Below, piece by piece: positions 8,499 to 17,716 of a stretch of 64,000 nucleotides of DNA. How positions within the stretch are numbered: the stretch's first letter is position 1; each line of letters opens with the position of its first letter. The position numbers were made by a program, and so were the translations under genes. The stretch comes from Acidovorax soli (GTDB lineage Bacteria; Pseudomonadota; Gammaproteobacteria; Burkholderiales; Burkholderiaceae_C). The stretch lies in the NCBI RefSeq assembly GCF_014207955.1, contig NZ_JACHLK010000002.1, positions 372,001 to 436,000 of the forward strand, in the 5' to 3' direction. The notes beneath the pieces are model-generated. The model was not told where the DNA came from and did no database searches. It worked only from the letters and a program-made list of their open reading frames with translations.

Positions 8499-11400
8499 TC
8501 AGATCTCGAAGGTGTTCTCGGTCCGTGTGCGCGTCTCGGGCGCCACGAAGCCCGCCACCCAGCCCGGCAGTTCGTGCGCCGGCATGGGCCGCGCCAGGAA
8601 GTAGCCTTGGCCGATGTCGCAGCCCAGGGCCGCCAGTTGGTTCCAGTGCTCCTGGGACTCGATGCCCTCGGCCACCACCTTGCGGCCCAGGTCATGGGCC
8701 AGGTCGATGGTGGAGCGCACGATGACGGCAGACGCCTTGCTCTCCGTCATCTCGCAGACGAAGGACTGGTCGATCTTGATGTACTCCACCGGCAGCTGCT
8801 GCAGGTAGCTGAGCGAGGAGTATCCGGTGCCGAAATCGTCGATGTACAGCACGATGCCCAGGTCGCGCAGCGCGTGCAGCACGCGCAGGGCGCGTTCGGG
8901 CTCGCCCATGACGGTGGTTTCCGTGATCTCCAGCTCCAGCAGCCCGGGCGCCACCGGCCAGGCGGCCTGCAGTTGGCGGATGGTCTGCAGCAGGGCCTCG
9001 TCGCGCAGGTTGCGCGCCGACAGGTTCACGGCGATCGGCAGGGCCGTGCCCCGGGCCGACCACCCATGGTTGAGCTGGAGGCTGGCCTCGATCACCCATT
9101 CGGTCAGCGGCTTGATCAGCCCCGTGTGCTCGGCCAGCCCGATGAAGTCGCCCGGCATGAGCAGGCCGCGCTCCGCGTGGCGCCAGCGCACCAGGCCCTC
9201 GGCCCCGCGCACCTGCCCGGTGACCATGTCGATCTTGGGCTGCAGGTACAGCGCCAGGTCGCCATTCTCGATGGCGCGCCGCAGCTCGCCTGCCATCTGC
9301 AGCCGGTGTGCCTGGTTGTGGTGGTGGCTTTGCGCCGGATCGAACACCACATGCCCGACCCCGGCCTTCTTGGCCTGGTGCACGGCCGTGTCCATGTGGC
9401 GGTACAGGTCGTGCGGGGTTTCTCCGTGCAGGGGAAACAGGGCCACGCCCGCGGTGACGGAGACTTCCATCGAGATATCGGCAATCGCAAATGGCTGGGC
9501 CAGCACGGCGTCCACGGTGCGTACCATGGCCACGGCGGTATCGGCATTGCACTGGGGCAGCAGGATGGCGAACTCGTCGCCGCGCAGCCTTCCCACCGTC
9601 GCGGCTGCGGGCACGGCCTGGACCAGGCGGGCCCCGACTTCCTGGAGGATCTGGTCGCCATAGCAAAAGCCCAGGGCGTCGTTGATCTCGCTGAGCCGCT
9701 CCACATTGGCCTGCAGCACGGCAAACGGCCGGCCGGCTCCGATCGCGGACACCATGCCCTCCGTGAACTGCGCTTCGTTGGGCAGCCCGGTGAGGGTGTC
9801 GTAGCGGCGCATCTGCTGCATGGCCTCCTGCACCCGCGCCTGCTCGCTGCGCTGGCGCAGCGTTGCGATGCCAAAGGCCAGGTCGTCGGCCGATTCGACC
9901 AGGAAGGTGATCTCGTCGGGCTCGAAGATCTGCGACCGGTTGCTGTAGATCGCCAGCACGCCGATCACCTCGTTGTCCACCCGCAGCGGGCAGGCCAGCA
10001 CCGAGGCCGCTGCCGGCATGCCGGCCAGCCAGGCAGGGCCATCGGGGCCGGGCGGCTCCCCTCCCCGGCCCACACTGGCCAGCCCCGCGCGCATGGCGTC
10101 GCCGACCACGCCCTGGCCGGTGTCACCGGCCTGCCAGCGGGCGTTCAAGGCACGCAGCCAGGGCTGCGCCTTGGCGGCGGCGCTTTCCGCCATGGGCACC
10201 AGCAGGCCGCTGGCAGCGTCCGCCGGGCGGCACCAGACCACGGCCATGGCGTAGCCGCCGGCCGTGACGATGGCCTCGCACATGCTGGAGAGCAGGCCCT
10301 GCTCGTCCACGGCGCGCAGCATGGTGCGGTTGCCGGCACTCAGGGTCTTGAGCGCCCGGGTGGTGTGCTCCAGGCGCTGCACATGGTCTTCCATCGCCGC
10401 GTTGAGCGCCAGGATCTCTTCCTCGGTCTGCTTGCGCGCGGTGATGTCGGCGCCCAGCACGTAGTAGCCCTGCACGCGTCCGTCGTCGTCGCGCTTGGGG
10501 ATGCAGTCGATGGCCAGCCACATGCCCGGAAAGGGTTGCCAGTCGTAGCTTTGCCGCTCGCCCTGCAGGGTGCGCTCGATCCGCGGGGCGGCATGGGCGT
10601 AGCGCTCTTCGCCCAGGATCTCGCGCACCGTGTGGCCGGCCACCTCGTCGCGGTCCGGCGCATACAGCGCCTTGTGCTGTGCGTTGACGTAGACATAGCG
10701 CTCTTCGGCATCGACATAGGCGAGCACCGCCGGCACGCTGTTGATCACGCTGTTCAGATGGTCTTCGCTGGTGCGCAGTTGCGCGGTGCGCTCCTGCACG
10801 CGCTGCTCCAGCAGGGCATTGGCGTTCACGATCATGCGCTGGGCCTGGCGCGCCAGGGTCTCGTCGCGGAACACCAGCACCACGCCTGTCACCTCGCCCG
10901 TGCTGGCGCGGATGGGCGCGGCGCTGTCGGCGATCGGGCACTCCGTTCCGTCGCGCGCGATCAGGGTCGTGTGGTTGGCCAGCTCATGGACCACGCCGGT
11001 GGCCAGCACCTGGGCCACGGGCACCACGGCCGGCCCGCGCGTGACCTCGTTGATGATGCGGAACACCACGTCGATGGGCAGGCCGCGCGCCATCTCGAAG
11101 GTCCAGCCGGTCAGGCGCTCGGCCACCGGGTTCATGCGCGTCACGCGGCCTTCGGTGTCGGTGGCCAGCACGGCGTCGCCGATGGACTGCAGGGTGGTGG
11201 CCAGGCTTTCCTCGCTGTCGGCCAGGGCGCGCTGGGTCTGGCGGGTCTCGCGCAGCTGGCTGCTGATGAGTGCAAAGGCACCCGCCAGCAGCCCCATGAG
11301 CACCACCACTGCGATGCCATTGGCGGCAAGCAGCAGGCGGCGTGTGCGCAACTGCGCCTCGGTGCGCTCGCGCAGCAGCGCGGCCTCTTCGAACTCCAGG

Positions 11401-11879
11401 CCGCGCAGCAGTTCATGGATGCGGTCGCGCGTCTTTTGCAGCGGGGCCGTGGCCACGTAGGCATTGGCGGCTTCGGGGCCCTGGGTCTTGCGCAGCATCT
11501 CCACCCGGCGGGAGATGGCCAGCCGCTCGTCCACCATCTGGCGCAGCAGGGTCCAGCGCTCCTGCTGCAAGGGGTTGTCGGCCGTGAGCTGGCGCAGCTG
11601 CGACAGCATGGCCTCGCGGGCCTCGGCCGCGGCATCGCGCTCGGTGATGTGCGCGGGGTCTCCGGTGATGCGAAAGCTCTGCGTGCTCAGCTCGATCTGC
11701 AGGGTGTTGGCCCGGATGTGCGCGACGTTGCCCAGCACCTGGTGGGTATGGGCCACCCAGCCGGTCGCCTCCTCGGCATCATCGGCCAGCTTCCAGCCCA
11801 TCACGGTGACACCGGCCACCACCAGGGCGGCAGCGATGAACGCGGTCAGGACCTTCGATTCGAAGCTCGAACGCAGCAA
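8499..11879 (-). CDS. CHASE3-PAS-GAF-GGDEF-EAL cyclic-di-GMP signalling protein
   Basis: A 1126-residue membrane protein that makes and/or degrades cyclic-di-GMP. Order: membrane helix ~9-28, periplasmic four-helix CHASE3-like domain ~35-180, membrane helix ~182-207, PAS ~225-350 and ~375-500, GAF ~520-680, GGDEF ~695-855, EAL ~865-1115. The cyclase motif is RGDEF (residue ~765) without an RxxD inhibitory site. The EAL signature is EGLVRW (residue ~892), with the metal-binding NLSARNL, EITET, DDFGTGYSSL and KIDQSFV elements kept, so phosphodiesterase activity is likely. The start codon is TTG, supported by GGGGAGG five bases upstream and by the membrane helix beginning at once. It stands alone as a unit. 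Confidence 0.92.
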   Translation of the reverse strand: MLRSSFESKVLTAFIAAALVVAGVTVMGWKLADDAEEATGWVAHTHQVLGNVAHIRANTLQIELSTQSFRITGDPAHITERDAAAEAREAMLSQLRQLTADNPLQQERWTLLRQMVDERLAISRRVEMLRKTQGPEAANAYVATAPLQKTRDRIHELLRGLEFEEAALLRERTEAQLRTRRLLLAANGIAVVVLMGLLAGAFALISSQLRETRQTQRALADSEESLATTLQSIGDAVLATDTEGRVTRMNPVAERLTGWTFEMARGLPIDVVFRIINEVTRGPAVVPVAQVLATGVVHELANHTTLIARDGTECPIADSAAPIRASTGEVTGVVLVFRDETLARQAQRMIVNANALLEQRVQERTAQLRTSEDHLNSVINSVPAVLAYVDAEERYVYVNAQHKALYAPDRDEVAGHTVREILGEERYAHAAPRIERTLQGERQSYDWQPFPGMWLAIDCIPKRDDDGRVQGYYVLGADITARKQTEEEILALNAAMEDHVQRLEHTTRALKTLSAGNRTMLRAVDEQGLLSSMCEAIVTAGGYAMAVVWCRPADAASGLLVPMAESAAAKAQPWLRALNARWQAGDTGQGVVGDAMRAGLASVGRGGEPPGPDGPAWLAGMPAAASVLACPLRVDNEVIGVLAIYSNRSQIFEPDEITFLVESADDLAFGIATLRQRSEQARVQEAMQQMRRYDTLTGLPNEAQFTEGMVSAIGAGRPFAVLQANVERLSEINDALGFCYGDQILQEVGARLVQAVPAAATVGRLRGDEFAILLPQCNADTAVAMVRTVDAVLAQPFAIADISMEVSVTAGVALFPLHGETPHDLYRHMDTAVHQAKKAGVGHVVFDPAQSHHHNQAHRLQMAGELRRAIENGDLALYLQPKIDMVTGQVRGAEGLVRWRHAERGLLMPGDFIGLAEHTGLIKPLTEWVIEASLQLNHGWSARGTALPIAVNLSARNLRDEALLQTIRQLQAAWPVAPGLLELEITETTVMGEPERALRVLHALRDLGIVLYIDDFGTGYSSLSYLQQLPVEYIKIDQSFVCEMTESKASAVIVRSTIDLAHDLGRKVVAEGIESQEHWNQLAALGCDIGQGYFLARPMPAHELPGWVAGFVAPETRTRTENTFEI

Positions 11880-11984
11880 TGGGCCTCCCCTCCCCCTGTT
11901 CTGCCAGGATGGCCCATTCTTACACCCGACAGGCCTTGCGCGGTAGCAAAAAATTACATGGGCCGTGCAGGTGGCGGCGTTGTC

Positions 11985-13511
11985 CTACAAGCCCGCCTCA
12001 GGGGAAACGCTTATTGGAGGTGCGCCCGCGCCATGCGGCCCCCCGCCGGCCCTGGGCAGGGTGAAGCGGAAGGCCGCGCCGGGCGCCACCCTGTCCACCA
12101 GCGCTATGCGGCTGCCATGCAGCGCCAGGATGCGGTGCGCGATGCGCAGCCCCAGGCCGCCGCCGCGCCGCGCGCCCCCCACGGCGAAGGGCCGCTCGAA
12201 CAGGCCTTCGCGCAACTCCGGCGCAATGCCGGGCCCGGTGTCCTGCACCTGCACGGCCAGGCCATCCCCTTCCCTGGCCAGTGCCACCGTCACGGTGCCG
12301 CCCGGCGGCGTGTGGCGCAGCGCGTTGTCCAACAGGTTCGTCAGCACCCGCTCGATGAGGCCCAGGTCGGCATGTACGGCAGGCAGCTGCGGCGCGATGT
12401 CGGCCTGCAGGGCCACCTGGCGCTCCAGGGCCGCCAGCTCGAACTTCTGGAACACGTCCTGCACCAGGTCGGGCATGGCAAAGGGCTCGGCCTCGGGCTG
12501 GACGAAGCCATATTCGAGCCGCGCCAGCTCGAACAGGCTCTGCGCCAGTGCCCCCACCTTGCGGCTCTGGTCCAGTGCGATACCCAGGTAGCGCTGGCGC
12601 TCGGCCGGCTGCAGCGTGGCGTCCTTGACCAGCAGGGTCTCCAGGTAGCCGTGCAGCGAGGACAGGGGTGTGCGCAGGTCGTGCGAGACATTGGCGATCA
12701 GCTCGCGCCGTTCCTGGTCCTGGCGGTTCAGCGCCTGCCATTGCTCGCCGATGCGCGCCACCATCTGGCGGTAGGCCCCGTCCAGCACCGCGATTTCGTC
12801 GCGGCTGTCCGGATGGGGTGGTGCCGATGGCGCCGCAGACGGCTCAGGCGGGGTGGCGCCGCTCATGTCGAAGCGGCGCACGGTCTCGGTCAGGCGGCGC
12901 AGCGGCCGCGTGATGAGCGTGAAGGCCACCAGGCCGGCCGCCAGGCACAGCAGCGCCACCATGGCGATGGACCAGAGCGCCGTGGTCAGCACGGCATTGG
13001 TGGAGCCCTGTGCGGCCACCGCGTCGTGCGCCTCGCCCAGCAGCACCACGTAGATGAAGCCCACGTCGCGCCCATGCACGCGCAGCGGCGCGGCGCTGAA
13101 GACCTTGCGCCCTTCCTGGCTGCGCGGGTCGTCGGCCAGGATGGGCAGCGGCGCCCCGTCGATCAGGCGGCGCACGGGGGCCAGGTCCACCCGGTCACGG
13201 CGCAGCCGGCCTTCGGGCGCGGCATGCCCGGCGATGCGGCCGTCGGGCCCGAGCAGGTAGACCTCCACACTGGGGTTGACCGCCATGAGCTGGTTGAACA
13301 GCTGGCGCACGGCACCGGGCATGAGGCCGTCGGCGTCGGTGAGCTGGGCATCGCGCGCAATGCTCGCGGCCAGGTCGCGCGACAGGCCTTGCACCACCTC
13401 CAGCTCGTGCATGCGGTTGGAGCGCACCTGCATCCAGGCCGAGGTGCCGCTGCACACGAGCAGCAGCACGGCGAACACCAGCGACAGCCGCTGGGTCAGC
13501 GTGAGCCTCAT
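11985..13511 (-). CDS. sensor histidine kinase
   Basis: A 508-residue two-component sensor. Membrane helix ~8-26, a ~150-residue periplasmic sensor region, membrane helix ~180-203, HAMP-like segment from ITRPLRRLTETV, HisKA domain with phospho-acceptor His in NVSHDLRTPLSSLHGYLE (residue ~283), and HATPase with NLLDNALRHTPPGG, DTGPGI and GGGLGLRIAHRI. Its ATG overlaps the stop of the upstream response regulator by 4 bases (ATGA), so the pair is co-translated. The pair is divergent from msrB-dipZ-msrA, which suggests that it senses envelope oxidative or chlorine stress, as HprS (YedV) does for MsrPQ in E. coli; that analogy is inference. Confidence 0.93.
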   Translation of the reverse strand: MRLTLTQRLSLVFAVLLLVCSGTSAWMQVRSNRMHELEVVQGLSRDLAASIARDAQLTDADGLMPGAVRQLFNQLMAVNPSVEVYLLGPDGRIAGHAAPEGRLRRDRVDLAPVRRLIDGAPLPILADDPRSQEGRKVFSAAPLRVHGRDVGFIYVVLLGEAHDAVAAQGSTNAVLTTALWSIAMVALLCLAAGLVAFTLITRPLRRLTETVRRFDMSGATPPEPSAAPSAPPHPDSRDEIAVLDGAYRQMVARIGEQWQALNRQDQERRELIANVSHDLRTPLSSLHGYLETLLVKDATLQPAERQRYLGIALDQSRKVGALAQSLFELARLEYGFVQPEAEPFAMPDLVQDVFQKFELAALERQVALQADIAPQLPAVHADLGLIERVLTNLLDNALRHTPPGGTVTVALAREGDGLAVQVQDTGPGIAPELREGLFERPFAVGGARRGGGLGLRIAHRILALHGSRIALVDRVAPGAAFRFTLPRAGGGPHGAGAPPISVSPEAGL

Positions 13512-14227
13512 GGGGTCTCCCCGGCAAATTTGTAGCCCCGGCCCCAGACGGTGAGGATGCGCGCGGGCTGGGCCGGGTCGGCCTCGATCTTGGCGCGCAG
13601 GCGGTTGATGTGGGTGTTGACCGTGTGCTCGTAGCCCTCGTGCTGGTAGCCCCAGACGGCGTTGAGCAGGTCCATGCGCGAGAACACCTTGTCCGGCTGG
13701 CGGGCAAAGAAATAGAGCAGGTCGAATTCGCGCGGCGTCAGCTCCAGCCGCTGGCCGGCCAGGCGGGCCTCGCGCGCCACCGGGTCCATGGCCAGGCCGG
13801 CCACCGACAGGCTGCCCGCCTGCTGGCGCGCATTCTGCGCCATGGCCTCGGCCCGGCGCAGCAGGGCGCGCACCCGGGCCACCAGTTCGAGCACCGAGAA
13901 CGGCTTGGGCAGGTAGTCGTCGGCACCGATCTCCAGGCCCAGGATGCGGTGCACCTCGCTGGCCCGCGCGCTGATGATGATGATGGGCACATAGCGCGCC
14001 ATGGCGCGGGCGCGGCGGCAGATTTCCAGGCCGTCCACGCCCGGCAGCATCAGGTCCAGCACCAGCGCATCCCAGTCACCGCCGCGTTCCAACTGGGCCA
14101 TTCCCTCGTCGCCCCGGGCGCAATGCACGACCTGCAGGCCTTCATCGCGCAGGTGCATGGACAGCAGGTCGGCGATGTGGGCATCGTCTTCGACCAGCAG
14201 CACGCGTTTGGGAGGGGGTGTGGACAT
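13508..14227 (-). CDS. OmpR/PhoB-family response regulator
   Basis: A 239-residue regulator from the ATG at 14227 (MSTPPPKRVLLVEDDAHIAD). The receiver domain carries the acidic pair in VEDD, the phospho-acceptor Asp in LVLDLMLPGVDG, and the Lys in LPKPFSVLELVARV. The C-terminal OmpR winged helix includes LTPREFDLLYFFARQPDKVF and the recognition/wing part YEHTVNTHINRLRAKIE. It overlaps the kinase gene by 4 bases. The 142 bases upstream separate it from msrB, so it very likely controls that divergent operon. The frame extends 14 codons upstream without a ribosome-binding site. Confidence 0.94.
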   Translation of the reverse strand: MSTPPPKRVLLVEDDAHIADLLSMHLRDEGLQVVHCARGDEGMAQLERGGDWDALVLDLMLPGVDGLEICRRARAMARYVPIIIISARASEVHRILGLEIGADDYLPKPFSVLELVARVRALLRRAEAMAQNARQQAGSLSVAGLAMDPVAREARLAGQRLELTPREFDLLYFFARQPDKVFSRMDLLNAVWGYQHEGYEHTVNTHINRLRAKIEADPAQPARILTVWGRGYKFAGETP

Positions 14228-14369
14228 GGGTGGATCAGGCGGGCAAACGGATGCCCGCATTGTGCGCAATCCGCACCTGCCGAGTTATCACGAATTTTTG
14301 AAGTTTGCGTGAGGACTTGGCGATGGGCGCGAACCTAAGCTGTGCCCCATCTACCGACCGAGGACGCCC

Positions 14370-14870
14370 ATGACACCGACCCGCCGCCATCTTCTGTTCA
14401 CCGGCACTGCCAGCGCCCTGGGCCTGGCCGCCGTGTTCTCGCACCGCCAGGCCCCGGCCGCCGGCAGCAGCGAGGTGTTCGAAGTGACCCTGACCGACGC
14501 CCAGTGGCGCGCCAAGCTCACACCCCAGCAGTACGCCGTGCTGCGCCAGGAAAGCACCGAGCGCCCGGGCAGCAGCCCGCTCAACAAGGAGCACCGCGCC
14601 GGCACCTTCACCTGTGCGGGCTGCGCGCTGCCGCTGTTTTCCTCCACCACCAAGTTCGACAGCGGCACCGGCTGGCCCAGCTTCTGGAAGCCGCTGGACA
14701 AGGCCGTGGCCACGCGCACGGACCGTACTTTCGGCATGGCGCGCACGGAGGTGCACTGCCGCCGCTGTGGCGGCCACCTGGGCCATGTGTTCAACGACGG
14801 GCCCCAGCCCACGGGCCTGCGCTACTGTATGAACGGCCTGTCGCTCCAGTTCACACCTGGCGCCGCCTGA
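14370..14870 (+). CDS. msrB: exported peptide-methionine (R)-S-oxide reductase MsrB
   Basis: A 166-residue enzyme that reduces methionine-R-sulfoxide in proteins. The N-terminus MTPTRRHLLFTGTASALGLA has a twin-arginine motif and hydrophobic stretch, so it should be exported folded to the periplasm. The MsrB fold is clear: structural zinc ligands in TCAGC and CRRC, the GTGWPSF motif, and the catalytic Cys in RYCMNGLSLQF (residue 153). Outside the four zinc ligands and the catalytic residue there is no further Cys, so no resolving Cys is visible. A GAGGA ribosome-binding site precedes the ATG. dipZ follows 13 bases later, and probably supplies the electrons. Confidence 0.95.
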   Translation: MTPTRRHLLFTGTASALGLAAVFSHRQAPAAGSSEVFEVTLTDAQWRAKLTPQQYAVLRQESTERPGSSPLNKEHRAGTFTCAGCALPLFSSTTKFDSGTGWPSFWKPLDKAVATRTDRTFGMARTEVHCRRCGGHLGHVFNDGPQPTGLRYCMNGLSLQFTPGAA

Positions 14871-14883
14871 GGAGAGACCTGCC

Positions 14884-16710
14884 ATGCTGCTCATTCTTCT
14901 GGCCTATCTGGGCGGGGTGCTGACCATCGTCAGCCCCTGCATCCTGCCCGTGCTGCCCTTTGTCTTCTCGCGCGCCAGCCAGCCCTTTGTGCGCAGCGGC
15001 CTGCCGCTGCTGGCGGGCATGGCGCTGACCTTTGCGGCCGTGGCCACGCTGGCCGCCGTGGGCGGCGGCTGGGTGGTGGCCGCCAACCAGTATGGGCGCT
15101 GGGCGGCGCTGGTGCTGTTGGCGGTGTTCGGCCTGGCGCTCCTGTGGCCCGGTCTCTCCGCCCGGCTGGCACGCCCCCTGGTGGCCGCTGGCGACAGGCT
15201 GTCGCAGACGGCCCAGGGCGATGGGCAGCCGCGCGTGGGCGCCTCGCTGTTGCTGGGCGTCGCCACGGGCCTGCTGTGGGCACCCTGCGCCGGGCCGGTG
15301 CTGGGCCTGATCCTCACGGGCGCGGCGCTGCAAGGCGCGAGCGTGGGCACTACCCTGCTCTTGCTGGCCTATGCGGCGGGGGCGGCCACCTCCATGGCAG
15401 CCGCCCTGCTGCTGGGCGGCCGGGTGTTCGCCGCGCTCAAGCGCTCGCTGGGTGTGGGCGAGTGGGTGCGCCGTGGTCTGGGCGGTGCGATGCTGGCCGG
15501 TGTGGCTGCGATTGCGCTGGGCCTGGACACCGGCGTGCTGGCGCGCCTGTCGACCGCGTCCACCGGGGGCATCGAGCAGGCCCTGGTGGACCGGCTCGGC
15601 GGCGAACCCCACGGGGGCGGCGCCATGGCCATGAGCGGCGGCCCCTCGATGATGATGCAGGCCGGCGGCGCCATGATGGCTGCTGCCGACGGGGCCGGCC
15701 CTTCCATGGTGGCGACCAAAGGCCAGGGCACCGGATCCCTGCCCGACCAGGGCGAGGTGCCCTCGCTCGACGGTGCCGTGCAATGGCTCAACTCCCCGCC
15801 GCTCACCACCGCCGGCCTGCGCGGCAAGGTGGTGCTGGTGGATTTCTGGACCTACTCGTGCATCAACTGCCTGCGCGCCATGCCCTACGTGAAGGCCTGG
15901 GCCGAGAAGTACAAGGACCAGGGCCTGGTGGTGGTGGGCGTGCACGCGCCCGAGTTCGCCTTCGAGCGCGATGCCGCCAATGTGGGCAAGGCCGTGCGCG
16001 ACCTGGGCATCACCTACCCCGTGGCGATCGACAACAACTACGCCATCTGGCGCGCCTTCCAGAACCGCTACTGGCCTGCGCACTACCTGATCGATGCCCA
16101 GGGCCGCATGCGCTACCACCATTTCGGCGAAGGCAACTATGCCGAGTCGGAACGCGCCATCCAGCAGCTGTTGCGCGAAGCCGGCAGCGCCGCCCCGGCA
16201 CAGGACGGGCTTACCCAGGTGGCCGGCCAGGGCGTGCACCAGCCTGCCGACCTCAAGACGGTGCGCTCGCACGAGACCTACCTGGGCTATGAGCGGGCCG
16301 AGAATTTTGCCTCGGCAGAACCTGCCGTGCGCGACCAGGCCAAAACCTACACAGCACCCGCCCAGCCGGCACTCAATGCCTGGGGCTTGGCCGGCCAGTG
16401 GACGGTGGGTGCCGAGCGCGCCACGCTCTCCGGCGGCAGCGGCCGCATCGTCTACCGCTTCCAGGCCCGCGACCTGCATCTGGTGCTGGGGCCGGGCGCG
16501 GGCGGCAAGCCGGTGCGCTTCAAGGTCACGGTCGATGGCCAGCCTCCGGGTGCTGCGCACGGCACGGATGTGGCCGCCGACGGCACAGGCACGGTGACCG
16601 ACCAACGCCTGTACCAGCTCGTGCGCCAGGGCGGCGACATCCGTGAACGCACCTTCAGCATCGAGTTCCTGGATGCCCCTGTCGATGCCTATGCCTTTAC
16701 CTTTGGCTGA
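14884..16710 (+). CDS. dipZ: DipZ-type thiol reductant transporter (CcdA membrane domain + TlpA-like thioredoxin)
   Basis: A 608-residue protein that carries reducing power across the inner membrane. Residues ~1-220 are a CcdA/DsbD-beta-like membrane domain with its redox cysteine pair in IVSPCILPVLPF and LWAPCAGPVLG. Residues ~300-440 are a TlpA/thioredoxin-like domain with the C-x-x-C in TYSCINCLRAMP (Cys 326 and 329). The C-terminal ~150 residues are the beta-rich module typical of DipZ. The linker at residues ~248-275 is unusually Met-rich (8 Met in 28 residues). Sandwiched between msrB and msrA, it most plausibly reduces both exported sulfoxide reductases. Confidence 0.93.
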   Translation: MLLILLAYLGGVLTIVSPCILPVLPFVFSRASQPFVRSGLPLLAGMALTFAAVATLAAVGGGWVVAANQYGRWAALVLLAVFGLALLWPGLSARLARPLVAAGDRLSQTAQGDGQPRVGASLLLGVATGLLWAPCAGPVLGLILTGAALQGASVGTTLLLLAYAAGAATSMAAALLLGGRVFAALKRSLGVGEWVRRGLGGAMLAGVAAIALGLDTGVLARLSTASTGGIEQALVDRLGGEPHGGGAMAMSGGPSMMMQAGGAMMAAADGAGPSMVATKGQGTGSLPDQGEVPSLDGAVQWLNSPPLTTAGLRGKVVLVDFWTYSCINCLRAMPYVKAWAEKYKDQGLVVVGVHAPEFAFERDAANVGKAVRDLGITYPVAIDNNYAIWRAFQNRYWPAHYLIDAQGRMRYHHFGEGNYAESERAIQQLLREAGSAAPAQDGLTQVAGQGVHQPADLKTVRSHETYLGYERAENFASAEPAVRDQAKTYTAPAQPALNAWGLAGQWTVGAERATLSGGSGRIVYRFQARDLHLVLGPGAGGKPVRFKVTVDGQPPGAAHGTDVAADGTGTVTDQRLYQLVRQGGDIRERTFSIEFLDAPVDAYAFTFG

Positions 16711-16757
16711 ACGCAACCCGTCACACTCTCTCCACCTTCCGAAAAAGGCTCTCCACC

Positions 16758-17489
<732 letters not shown>

Positions 17490-17599
17490 CCGGCTCAGAC
17501 AGTGCTGTAGCACGGCAAGGCGAACCACGACGTTAGCCGGTGTCGTGTCAGTTATCAATTGCGCTGTGCGCCACTCACGACGATTGAAACTGGCGCGGC

Positions 17600-17716
17600 C
17601 CAAGCCAGTGCCCCCGCGCAAGGGCCGCCCCGCCGCGCTGGGGGCGTCCCCCTCCCGACTCGCGCAGCGAGGAGAGAGAGGGAAGGCGCGAAGCGACTCA
17701 GGGGGTGTTTCACTTC
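17600..17716. repeat. G/C-rich intergenic repeat-like element
   Basis: A non-coding block between msrA and the next convergent gene, made of nested inverted repeats: GCCCCCGCGC against GCGCTGGGGGC, then CCCCCT with an inner purine-rich GAGGAGAGAGAGGGAAGG tract closing on CAGGGGG. I recall very similar elements scattered between genes in Acidovorax-like genomes, but only this copy was seen here. It may also act as a bidirectional transcription stop between the convergent genes. The rest of 17490-17714 holds nothing recognisable. Confidence 0.5.

Noticed and set aside
8484-13535. A very long open frame (1683 codons) on the plus strand
   Set aside because: It runs antisense through the GGDEF-EAL and histidine kinase genes, which have complete domain sets. 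Its translation is Gly/His/Gln-rich low-complexity text typical of antisense frames in high-GC DNA.
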